A stretch of 5,274 nucleotides of DNA, from assembly GCA_030038765.1 (NCBI GenBank), contig JASHRA010000216.1:1-5274 (forward strand). The letters are read 5' to 3'. Positions 1 through 5,274 of the stretch are shown here, piece after piece. Every line of letters begins with the position of its first letter. Positions within the stretch are counted from its first letter, which is position 1. Source of the DNA: Candidatus Dormiibacterota bacterium (GTDB lineage Bacteria > Chloroflexota > Dormibacteria > Aeolococcales > Bog-877). Both the position numbers and the translations under genes were made by a program. The notes beneath the pieces are model-generated. The model saw only the letters and a list, made by a program, of their open reading frames with translations, was not told the origin of the DNA and searched no databases.

Positions 1-1260
1 GGGCGGGCCGTCCGCCGCCAGCTCCCGCCAGTCGAAGACGGCGCCCCGGGCCACCGTGATCTCGACCTGGCGCATGGCGCCGAGATCCTCTGTGGGGTCG
101 CCCCGAACCACCAGGACGTCGGCCACGCAGCCGCTGGCCAGGCGTCCGGCGTCGCTCCATCCCCAGAGGTCGGCGTTGTGCCGGGTGACGTGCTGGAGGA
201 CGTCGCCGGCGCTGAGCCCGAGCTCGCAGATCGCCCTCATCTCGTCGACGATGGCCGAAGACGGGAGGTAGGAGCCGGCGTCGGTCCCGATGCCCCAGGC
301 CAGTCCCTTGTCCAGGACCATGCGGAACATCTCGCGCTTGGTGACGATGGTCCGCTCCGCCCAGGCCCGCATCATGGGGGAGGGGTCGTGGGCCGCGATG
401 AAGCGGGTGATGGCGAACGTGGGCACCAGGAACACGGATCGCTCCAGCATCATCTCCGCGATCTCGGGGGTGAGGTGGGTGCCGTGCTCCACCGAGCGCA
501 CGCCCGCCGTCACGGCGTTGCGGATGGCGCGCTCGGGGTGGACATGGGCGGCGGCCACGGTGCCCGCCGCCGACGCCTCCTCGACCATCGCCGACATCTC
601 CCCCAGGCTGAACTGGACCGCGGTCTCGTTGTCGTCGGCCAGGCGCACGCCCCCGCTGCCGACGATCTTCAGGAAGTCGGCGCCCGCCCTGATCTGCTCG
701 CGCGCGGCCTTGCGCACCTCGCCCTCGCCGTCGGCCTCCCTGGTGTAGGGCCAGGCGTGGCCCCCGGTGATGGCGATGAACTGCCCGGCACAGGCCATGG
801 CCGGCCCCGGCACGACCCCCTCCCGGATCGCGTCCCGGAGCTCGATGTCGACGTGCTGGTAGCCGCCGATGTCGCGGCACCGGGTGATCCCCGTCCGCAG
901 CGCCCGGAGCGCCTGCCGGCTGGCCCGGAGCGCCACCACCGACCTCGAGGTGTCGGGGCCCTCGTGGTCCCGCAGCACCAGGGTGAGATGGGAGTGGAGG
1001 TCGACCATCCCCGGCATCACGGTGCATCCGCCGGCCTCCAGCACGCGGGCGCCGGCGCGGTGCCCGAGCTTGCCCCCGACCTCGGTGATGCGGTCGCCCT
1101 CGAGGGCGAGGTCGCCCGCCGTCAGCGATCCGTCGGGCAGCAGCAGCCTCCCGCCCACGATCTCGACCCGGCCGCCGGCGGAGGGCACCGACGGCAGCGC
1201 CTCCGGCGCCCCCGCCGCTCCGCCGTCCGCCGCCTCCGGGGCGCTAGCCACGGGCGGCAT
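1..1260 (-). CDS. Metal-dependent amidohydrolase, imidazolonepropionase-like (3' end cut by window edge)
   Basis: My own translation of the minus strand stays open for 420 codons to the window edge. It is an amidohydrolase-superfamily TIM-barrel hydrolase of the type that includes Xaa-Arg/Lys dipeptidases and prolidase-like enzymes (Met_dep_hydrolase_A group). Visible metal-site elements, in order, are HxH in DLHSHL (H89, H91), the probable carboxylated lysine in FLKIVGSGG (K198), H239 in AAHVH, H259 in VEHGT and the catalytic Asp in GIGTDAG (D327). The TGGH element typical of this group is present (AITGGHAW, about 163-170). The C-terminal beta-sandwich return (ASGCVADVLVV, about 376-385) is also present, so only the last few residues are probably missing. 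No signal peptide is seen, so it is cytoplasmic. The ATG at 1260 overlaps the nitrilase gene by 17 bases, indicating co-transcription. The first 30 residues are Ala/Gly/Pro-rich, and a GTG at 1188 has GGAGG 11 bases upstream, so the true start may be there. Substrate is unknown; a dipeptide, N-acyl amino acid or cyclic amide would fit. Confidence 0.9.
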   Translation of the reverse strand, partial: MPPVASAPEAADGGAAGAPEALPSVPSAGGRVEIVGGRLLLPDGSLTAGDLALEGDRITEVGGKLGHRAGARVLEAGGCTVMPGMVDLHSHLTLVLRDHEGPDTSRSVVALRASRQALRALRTGITRCRDIGGYQHVDIELRDAIREGVVPGPAMACAGQFIAITGGHAWPYTREADGEGEVRKAAREQIRAGADFLKIVGSGGVRLADDNETAVQFSLGEMSAMVEEASAAGTVAAAHVHPERAIRNAVTAGVRSVEHGTHLTPEIAEMMLERSVFLVPTFAITRFIAAHDPSPMMRAWAERTIVTKREMFRMVLDKGLAWGIGTDAGSYLPSSAIVDEMRAICELGLSAGDVLQHVTRHNADLWGWSDAGRLASGCVADVLVVRGDPTEDLGAMRQVEITVARGAVFDWRELAADGPP

Positions 1261-2128
1261 GGCGGGCGTAGAGGTCGGGACGGTAGTCCTGCAGCAGGTT
1301 GGAGCAGAAGAAGTCCTTGCAGCGCGCCAGCTGCACGTCCCGGTGCACGTCCACCTTGTGCGTCAGCGGGCCCGGCTCCTGCGCTCTCCTGACCACCGCC
1401 TCGCCACGCGGGCTCACGATCTGGCTGCCGCCGTAGTAGTCGATGTTGTTGCTGTACGCCGCCTGCTCGCAGTGGTTGGAGGCGGCGATCCAGACCTGGT
1501 TGAAGAAGGCGTTGGCGGCGATGCAGAGGTCCAGCGTGCGGCCGTAGAAGTCGTCCGCCGGGTCGTGCCCCGCCATGGGCCAGGCGGTGGACATCAGTAT
1601 CAGCTCCGCGCCCTGCACCGCCAGCGCCCGGACCGCCTCGGGGAAGCAGATGTCGTAGCAGATGAGCGAGCCCACCGGCCCGGCGGGGCTGTCGAAGATG
1701 GGCAGGTCGTCGCCCTCGGAGAAGTAGGGGTACTCGCCCCGGTTGTGCGTCTTGCGGTAGCGGCCCAGGACGCCGTCCGACGTGACCAGGGCCACGGAGT
1801 TGTAGATCACGTTCCCGTGCTGGGTGGACTCGGCCAGCCCGAACTGGACCAGCATGGAGCTCCCGGCCAGCGCCGCCTGCACCGCCTCCGTGGCCGGTCC
1901 GGGGATGGTTTCCGCCTGCTCCTTGTAGAAGAGCAGCTGCTCCGTCCGGCCCGGCGAATCCTCGGGGAAGGCGAAGTCCGCGTAGCCCTGGAGACAGGTC
2001 TCGGGCAGCACCAGCACGCTGGCCCCCTGCTCGCGCGCCTCCCGGACCGCGTCCAGGATGGCGGGCAGGTTGGCCTCGCGCCCCCGACCCACGGGCATGT
2101 TGACGACCGAGATCACAGCTTCGGACAC
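1244..2128 (-). CDS. Nitrilase-superfamily carbon-nitrogen hydrolase (amidase/carbamoylase-like)
   Basis: This 294-residue cytoplasmic enzyme should hydrolyse a non-peptide C-N bond (amide, N-carbamoyl group or nitrile). The catalytic set is complete: E43 in VLPETCLQGY, K126 in YRKTHN, a second Glu at E132 in the E-x-x-x-F context, and nucleophile C157 in LICYDICFPE. The C-terminal RPDLY motif (about 283-287) is typical of amidase and carbamoylase branches rather than true nitrilases. The length is normal for a stand-alone member. The GTG at 2128 is chosen because GGAGG lies 5 bases upstream. An in-frame GTG at 2152 would add 8 residues (302 aa) but would put the Shine-Dalgarno inside the gene. 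It follows the binding-protein gene after a 105-base gap and overlaps the downstream amidohydrolase by 17 bases, so the two hydrolases are probably translated together. The usual RAxEN-like segment after the active Cys is degenerate here (CIAANAFF, about 202-209). The exact substrate cannot be assigned; N-carbamoyl amino acid, omega-amide or formamide hydrolysis are all possible. Confidence 0.9.
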   Translation of the reverse strand: MSEAVISVVNMPVGRGREANLPAILDAVREAREQGASVLVLPETCLQGYADFAFPEDSPGRTEQLLFYKEQAETIPGPATEAVQAALAGSSMLVQFGLAESTQHGNVIYNSVALVTSDGVLGRYRKTHNRGEYPYFSEGDDLPIFDSPAGPVGSLICYDICFPEAVRALAVQGAELILMSTAWPMAGHDPADDFYGRTLDLCIAANAFFNQVWIAASNHCEQAAYSNNIDYYGGSQIVSPRGEAVVRRAQEPGPLTHKVDVHRDVQLARCKDFFCSNLLQDYRPDLYARHAARG

Positions 2129-2133
2129 AGACA

Positions 2134-2138
2134 CCTCC
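2134..2138 (-). promoter_or_regulatory. Ribosome binding site deciding the nitrilase start
   Basis: On the minus strand AGGGAGG precedes the GTG at 2128, with GGAGG 5 bases from that codon. This favours 2128 over the in-frame GTG codons at 2134 and 2152. The 2134 codon overlaps the Shine-Dalgarno itself, and no comparable purine tract lies at the right distance from 2152. Confidence 0.65.
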
Positions 2139-2174
2139 CTGGGAGAGCCCACCGCTGCCGAACCGGGAGCGTCG

Positions 2175-2205
2175 GCGGCCGCGTCCGGAGCTCGGACGCG
2201 CCCGC
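2175..2205 (-). other. Strong hairpin between binding-protein and nitrilase genes
   Basis: The arms 2175-2187 and 2193-2205 pair over 12 of 13 positions (one C/C mismatch at 2179/2201) around a 5-base loop. The eight base pairs next to the loop are uninterrupted. It lies 29 bases past the binding-protein stop codon and 37 bases before the GGAGG of the nitrilase gene. No T-run follows in the leftward direction, so it is not a canonical intrinsic terminator. It could be an mRNA-stabilising or partial-attenuation hairpin that lets the binding-protein transcript accumulate above the enzyme transcript, as is common in transporter operons. The pairing is seen directly; the role is inferred. Confidence 0.5.
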
Positions 2206-2233
2206 ATCGGCGCCCACTATATCCACGTCCCGC

Positions 2234-4171
2234 CTAGCCGCCGAGCGAGTAGTCCTGGGGGTAGATCTCGTCGAAGATCCCCTGCGGCAGCAGGCCGTGG
2301 AGGTTCGCCTTGTAGACCGTCAGCTGGTTGGGGACGCCGGGCATCCAGAGCACCGGCAGCTCCTTGGCCATGAAGTTCTGGTAGTTGTCGAGCGCGGTCT
2401 TCTCCGCGGAGGTCGTCGCGGCGGTCGTGGTCTCACGGATGTAGCTGTCCCCGGTGGCGTTGGAGTAGTCGCCCACGTTGCTGGAGGCGCCGGTCTGGAA
2501 GAGCTCCTCACCGGTCGGGAAGTAGTCCGGCGCGTAGGCCCAGGCCTGGCCCCAGTCGACCATGTCCCAGTTGTCGCAGGGGGTGGAGAAGGTGCAGCCC
2601 GCGAAGGACGTGGCGATCACCTGGGCGAATGGTTGGGAGGCGAGGCTGAGGGCGATGCCGGCCTTGGACCGGAGCGTGGACTGCAGCGCCTCCATCTCGT
2701 TCGTGAGCTCCGTCGACCCGCTGGCGTAGAGCATCGAGAGGTCGGCCTTGGTCCCTTCGGCGATGCCGGCGCCACACTCTCCCGCTCCCGTGCCGGGGGA
2801 CGCGCAGTAGCTGGCGCCGCCGGGCTCCACCTTCCAGCCGTGGCTCTTCAGCAGGCTCACGGCCCGCTGGACGTCGTACGGGTACACCGGTCCCTTGGCC
2901 TCCAGGGAGCTCTCGTCCGGGTTGCGCGCGGGGTAGGCGGGCACCGGCCCCGACGTGACGTAGGCGTAGCCGTCGGCGAAGCGCTTCACATACTCCGGCT
3001 GGTCGACGAGCGACTGGAGCGCCTGCCGGAAGTAGAGCTGCTTCAGCACCGGGCCCGCCGTCGGGTTGGTGAAGTTGAGTGGGGCGTAGTTGAACCCGAA
3101 CGCGAACCAGGGGTTGAACTTGTAGTTCTCGTCCTTCTCCAGCCGGGAGCGCTGCGGGAGGTCCTGGACCGGGAGGTAACCGATGGTGAGGCTGCCGTCG
3201 AGGAGGGCGTCGTACTCCGCCTCGTCGGTGGTGAAGGGCAGCTCCTCGAAGGCGCTGATGCTGGGCTTGGGCTCACCCGAGTACTGGCGGTTGGGCACCA
3301 TCTTGACGAAGCCGCTGGTGGTGAACTGGGTCAGGTGGAAGGGACCGTCCACCACCTGCCAGAGCGGATTGGAGGCGTAGTCGGAGGTGTGCTCGGCCTG
3401 GAGGTTCAGGAACTCCGCCACGCCCAGGGCCCCGCTGGTGGCGGTGCCCGGGCTGGCGGGCACGTACCAGGCCGGCGACGTCTGCGGCAGGGTGGTGCGG
3501 GTCTGCGCCTCGGCGTCGTAGTCGCCGGTCGCGCCACCGCTGGAGAGCCGGTCCCAGGCGGTGGGGAGGGGGTAGACCTGGCTCAGCTCGTTGTAGAGGA
3601 ACCAGGTCGGGTTGTACGAGGCGTTGAGGTGCATCACCAGCGTGTAGGTGCCGGTCGCGGCGTAGCTGACGACGTTCTCCGGGAAGGCGCCCGGCACCGA
3701 GGAGCCCCAGCTCGCCCCGGGCGCGCTGCTGCTCCCCACGGCGGGGGCGTTGGGGTCCGTGACCGCGCTCAGCAGGTTCATCCAGAAGACCACGTCCTGG
3801 GCCGTGACGGGTGTGCCATTGCTCCAGCGCCAGTGCTTGATGGCGATGGTGATCTCGGTGTTGTTGTTGGAGAACACCGGCTTTCGCGCGACGCTGAGCG
3901 ACTCGTTCAGGACCGGCTCACCGTTGTCCCCGAACCAGTAGAGGGGAAGGTACATGAGGGTGTAGAAGTCGGCCAGGTTCTCCGTGCTCGAGTAGGAGGT
4001 GTTGAGCAGGGGGAAGATGTACGTCGGCGGGGTGGCCGGAGCTTCGGCCCAGGTGACGACCTTTCCCGTGCTCGCGCTGGCGCTCCCGAGGCTGACCGAT
4101 ACCAGTCCCAGCACGGCCCCGACCATGGCGGCCGCCAGGACGCGTAGCCAAATCGGACGAAGGTGCCGCAA
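2234..4171 (-). CDS. ABC transporter substrate-binding protein, family 5 (peptide/oligopeptide type)
   Basis: This is a secreted solute receptor of the DppA/OppA (SBP_bac_5) family, feeding an ABC importer not present in the window. With the TTG start at 4171 it has 645 residues, longer than enteric DppA but usual for actinobacterial versions. A Sec signal peptide is clear: basic residues at the N-terminus, a hydrophobic stretch at about 11-28, and a likely cut after ASA at residue 33. No cysteine follows, so it is not an obvious lipoprotein. The family signature is at 112-132 (WRWSNG at 114-119, DVVFWMN at 126-132), and the second-lobe motif starting FRQALQSLVD is at 381-390. Four cysteines near the end form two spaced pairs (456/466 and 526/532), and the C-terminal ELPVLWMPG (about 604-612) is typical. 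TTG 4171 is chosen because GGAGGG lies 9 bases upstream and the signal peptide then begins correctly. The frame stays open to a GTG at 4330, but that extension is Arg/Pro/Gly-rich and would bury the signal peptide. The ligand is not deducible; peptides or other amides fit the neighbouring hydrolases. Confidence 0.93.
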   Translation of the reverse strand: MRHLRPIWLRVLAAAMVGAVLGLVSVSLGSASASTGKVVTWAEAPATPPTYIFPLLNTSYSSTENLADFYTLMYLPLYWFGDNGEPVLNESLSVARKPVFSNNNTEITIAIKHWRWSNGTPVTAQDVVFWMNLLSAVTDPNAPAVGSSSAPGASWGSSVPGAFPENVVSYAATGTYTLVMHLNASYNPTWFLYNELSQVYPLPTAWDRLSSGGATGDYDAEAQTRTTLPQTSPAWYVPASPGTATSGALGVAEFLNLQAEHTSDYASNPLWQVVDGPFHLTQFTTSGFVKMVPNRQYSGEPKPSISAFEELPFTTDEAEYDALLDGSLTIGYLPVQDLPQRSRLEKDENYKFNPWFAFGFNYAPLNFTNPTAGPVLKQLYFRQALQSLVDQPEYVKRFADGYAYVTSGPVPAYPARNPDESSLEAKGPVYPYDVQRAVSLLKSHGWKVEPGGASYCASPGTGAGECGAGIAEGTKADLSMLYASGSTELTNEMEALQSTLRSKAGIALSLASQPFAQVIATSFAGCTFSTPCDNWDMVDWGQAWAYAPDYFPTGEELFQTGASSNVGDYSNATGDSYIRETTTAATTSAEKTALDNYQNFMAKELPVLWMPGVPNQLTVYKANLHGLLPQGIFDEIYPQDYSLGG

Positions 4172-4180
4172 CTCGCCAAG

Positions 4181-4186
4181 CCCTCC
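4181..4186 (-). promoter_or_regulatory. Ribosome binding site for the TTG start of the binding protein
   Basis: GGAGGG on the minus strand is separated by 9 bases from the TTG at 4171-4169. It is the only strong Shine-Dalgarno near the signal-peptide region. It supports a non-ATG start that places the basic n-region directly at the N-terminus. Confidence 0.65.
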
Positions 4187-4269
4187 ACGCAAATCGCACG
4201 GCCGCTCCCTGGTCGAGTACCCGGGACGCCTCTGGCCGCCTCCGCGGGCAGGCCGCCCCGCCTCGAGGA

Positions 4270-4318
4270 CGGCTCGCCCGGAGCCCGGGGCCGCCCGGTG
4301 CCGTGGCACCGCGAGCCG
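4270..4318 (-). other. Possible three-way-junction RNA fold in the binding-protein leader
   Basis: On the minus strand an outer stem of 7 bp pairs 4318-4312 (CGGCTCG) with 4276-4270 (CGAGCCG). It encloses two hairpins: CGGTGC/GCACCG with loop CACG (4311-4296), and CCCGG/CCGGG with loop GCT (4289-4277). The hairpins abut the outer stem directly and are joined to each other by a single 6-base linker. It lies about 84 bases before the GGAGGG, inside the leader predicted from the promoter at 4426-4455. All helices are perfect by eye, but in DNA this GC-rich some nesting can occur by chance. A cis-regulatory RNA role is inference, and it matches no riboswitch class I recognise. Confidence 0.3.
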
Positions 4319-4365
4319 ACTGCCGGCCACCGCCCCGTTCCCCTGGACCCCACGTCCCCTGCAGC

Positions 4366-4388
4366 GGCAGATTCCGGGTAGCTCTGCC
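4366..4388 (-). other. Short inverted repeat early in the binding-protein leader
   Basis: GGCAGA at 4366-4371 pairs with TCTGCC at 4383-4388 around an 11-base loop. It falls between the predicted transcription start (about 4419) and the three-way-junction candidate, so it could be the first stem of a structured leader. Six base pairs alone is weak evidence. Confidence 0.2.
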
Positions 4389-4425
4389 AGGCCCTCCTAT
4401 CATATGTGCCGAGGGATAGCCGGGA

Positions 4426-4445
4426 AGCCTAGCACCCGCTAGGCT
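4426..4445. promoter_or_regulatory. Perfect inverted repeat, probable operator in the divergent promoter region
   Basis: AGCCTAGC (4426-4433) and GCTAGGCT (4438-4445) are exact reverse complements separated by ACCC. A 20-bp dyad of this form between divergent genes is the usual size for a dimeric repressor site (GntR-, TetR- or MarR-type regulators). It covers the spacer and -10 hexamer of the leftward promoter candidate, so a bound protein would block that promoter and could also affect the rightward gene. No regulator gene is in the window. The symmetry is seen directly; the binding protein is unknown. Confidence 0.55.
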
Positions 4446-4455
4446 CTATGGTCAA
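4426..4455 (-). promoter_or_regulatory. Candidate leftward promoter for the binding-protein/hydrolase genes
   Basis: On the minus strand TTGACC (4455-4450, five of six matches to TTGACA) is followed after 18 bases by TAGGCT (4431-4426), which fits the actinobacterial TANNNT -10 pattern. Transcription would start near 4419, giving a leader of about 248 bases before the TTG start. A second, weaker option is TATGAT at 4404-4399, with a poor -35 (TTCCCG, 4426-4421) 16 bases upstream. Confidence 0.4.
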
Positions 4456-4460
4456 GATCG

Positions 4461-4516
4461 CTGGCAACCGCCAGGATAGGCACCGTCACGCGGCTCGCTG
4501 GCCCGCCCCCAGCGGG
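4461..4516 (+). other. Hairpin-forming leader before the rightward amidohydrolase
   Basis: There are three small inverted repeats: CTGGC/GCCAG (4461-4465 with 4470-4474), CGCTGG/CCAGCG (4496-4501 with 4509-4514) and CCCGC/GCGGG (4502-4506 with 4512-4516). The last two share bases and exclude one another, the arrangement seen in switchable leaders. They end about 18 bases before the ribosome binding site. Stems are only 5-6 bp in GC-rich sequence, so chance is a real alternative. Confidence 0.2.
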
Positions 4517-4534
4517 TGGGACCGGCCGCGTTCC

Positions 4535-4540
4535 AGGGAG
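4535..4540 (+). promoter_or_regulatory. Ribosome binding site of the rightward amidohydrolase
   Basis: AGGGAG lies 7 bases before the ATG at 4548. It supports this ATG as the start; the encoded protein then opens directly with the family's N-terminal beta-strand pattern. Confidence 0.7.
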
Positions 4541-4547
4541 CGAAGTC

Positions 4548-5274
4548 ATGGCCGAGAGGGTGGTCTTCGAGAACGCGGCGCTGCTCGACCCGGCGAGGGC
4601 CGAGGTCATCCCCGGCTCCTCGATCACGGTCGACCAGGGATCGATCGTGGCCGTCGCCGAGGGCGGCCCGGCGCCGGGCGGCGCCGGCCGGCGGATCGAC
4701 CTGGGCGGGGCCGTGCTCATGCCCGGGCTGATCGACTGCCACGTCCACGTGACCGTGGTGGCCAGCGACGTCTGGGCCATGTCGGAGTGGTCTCCCTACT
4801 ACGTCGCGGCGCGGGCGGTGAACGTGCTCGGCGGGATGCTGAGCCGGGGCTTCACGTCGGTGCGGGACGTCGGCGGATGTGACTTCGGGCTCGCCGCCGC
4901 CGTCGACGAGGGCAGCATCCAGGGGCCGCGCATCTTCCACGGGGGCAAGATGCTGTCCCAGACCGGCGGGGCGGGGGAGCTCAGGCTGCCGGGCCGGGTC
5001 TCCTTCGATCCCCACCCCTACACACCGGCGCTGGCCGTCATCTGTGACGGCGTTCCCGACGTGCGCCGGGCCGCGCGGGAGGAGATCCGCAAGGGCGCCA
5101 AGCACATCAAGATCTACCTCAGCGGGGCGGTCGACGCCCCCAGCGACCGCGTCGACGCGACGCAGTTCTCCCTCTCCGAGATCGAGGCGGTCGTGGAGGA
5201 GGCGGAGGCGGCCAACATCTACGTTGCCGGGCACGCCTACACGTCGCGCGCCATCAACCGCGGGCTCAGCGCCG
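4548..5274 (+). CDS. Second metal-dependent amidohydrolase (3' end cut by window edge)
   Basis: From the ATG at 4548 the frame is open for 242 codons to the edge, roughly the first 55-60% of a family member of about 400 residues. It belongs to the same amidohydrolase subfamily as the gene at the left edge. The N-terminal sandwich strand (VVFENAALLDP, 5-15) is followed by MPGLIDCHVHV with the HxH metal ligands H65 and H67. Further on are SVRDVGG (about 104-110), the probable bridging lysine K188 in HIKIY and H229 in VAGHAYT. The second His and the catalytic Asp lie beyond the window. The element that normally reads TGGHG reads TGGAG here (SQTGGAGELR, about 137-146), so a commonly conserved His is Ala at 142. 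No signal peptide is present. It is transcribed away from the binding-protein operon across a shared 376-base spacer, suggesting coordinated control. It is only moderately similar to the left amidohydrolase, so it is probably an old paralogue with another substrate range. Confidence 0.9.
   Translation, partial: MAERVVFENAALLDPARAEVIPGSSITVDQGSIVAVAEGGPAPGGAGRRIDLGGAVLMPGLIDCHVHVTVVASDVWAMSEWSPYYVAARAVNVLGGMLSRGFTSVRDVGGCDFGLAAAVDEGSIQGPRIFHGGKMLSQTGGAGELRLPGRVSFDPHPYTPALAVICDGVPDVRRAAREEIRKGAKHIKIYLSGAVDAPSDRVDATQFSLSEIEAVVEEAEAANIYVAGHAYTSRAINRGLSA

Larger units (their letters stand above)
4172..4547. other. Divergent intergenic region without a credible gene
   Basis: These 376 bases separate the leftward binding-protein gene from the rightward amidohydrolase gene. 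Short open frames cross the region on both strands, but their translations are Arg/Pro/Ala-rich and show no domain, signal peptide or well-placed ribosome binding site. The region instead holds a leftward promoter candidate with an embedded palindrome, several hairpins and the two ribosome binding sites, listed separately. The A+T-richest part is around 4395-4460, as expected for promoters in a GC-rich genome. I found no convincing rightward -35/-10 pair. Confidence 0.7.

Noticed and set aside
178..1392. Plus-strand open frame of 404 codons over the left amidohydrolase
   Set aside because: Rich in Gly, Arg, His and Pro without motifs; the opposite strand encodes a complete amidohydrolase metal site.
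1122..2207. Minus-strand open frame of 361 codons overlapping the nitrilase in another frame
   Set aside because: Gly/Arg/Ala-rich and motif-free; the neighbouring frame holds the full nitrilase catalytic set and a good ribosome binding site.
2216..2221. TATAGT on the minus strand as a -10 for a separate nitrilase promoter
   Set aside because: No acceptable -35 hexamer at 16-19 bases upstream; the best option (TCGGCG) matches poorly.
869..4147. Plus-strand open frame of 1092 codons antisense to all three leftward genes
   Set aside because: Its translation is Val/Gly/Arg/Leu-rich with no domain, and it mirrors genuine genes with clear catalytic motifs. Long antisense open frames are expected at this GC content.
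4172..4330. N-terminal extension of the binding protein from a GTG at 4330
   Set aside because: It would place 53 Arg/Pro/Gly-rich residues before a clear signal peptide; TTG 4171 has a well-spaced GGAGGG.
4447..4452. TATGGT as a -10 for the rightward amidohydrolase
   Set aside because: No recognisable -35 at the right distance (GAAGCC at 17 bases); too weak to call a promoter.
4452..5234. Minus-strand open frame of 260 codons antisense to the right amidohydrolase
   Set aside because: A shadow of the real gene: no motif, and composition typical of antisense frames.

Overview
The window is very GC-rich. Coding frames have G/C at nearly every third position, and GTG and TTG starts with strong GGAGG-type ribosome binding sites are used. 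With an actinobacterial-style family-5 solute-binding protein, this suggests a high-GC Actinomycetota-like bacterium, perhaps Acidimicrobiia or a related uncultured lineage. The lineage is inference; no taxonomic marker gene is present.

Layout: three genes run leftward (minus strand) and one runs rightward. Reading leftward from the middle of the divergent spacer, there is a 645-residue secreted peptide/oligopeptide-type ABC substrate-binding protein (4171 to 2234). A 105-base gap with a strong hairpin follows, then a nitrilase-superfamily carbon-nitrogen hydrolase (2128 to 1244). A metal-dependent amidohydrolase (1260 to the left edge, 3' end outside the window) overlaps the nitrilase gene by 17 bases. 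Rightward, a second, divergent amidohydrolase of the same subfamily starts at 4548 and runs off the right edge.

The spacer 4172-4547 has no credible gene but is rich in dyad symmetry. It holds a perfect 8+8 base inverted repeat (4426-4445) inside a good leftward promoter candidate. In the long leader of the binding-protein gene there is a possible three-way-junction RNA fold (4270-4318), and short overlapping hairpins lie just before the rightward gene.

Working model (inference): the binding protein captures a peptide-like or amide-containing solute, and the three cytoplasmic hydrolases cleave C-N bonds in it. The loss of a normally conserved His in the right-hand amidohydrolase and the absence of a lipobox in the binding protein are the main departures from family norms. 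No transporter permease or ATPase gene is visible, and no mobile element, tRNA, rRNA or CRISPR array was found.
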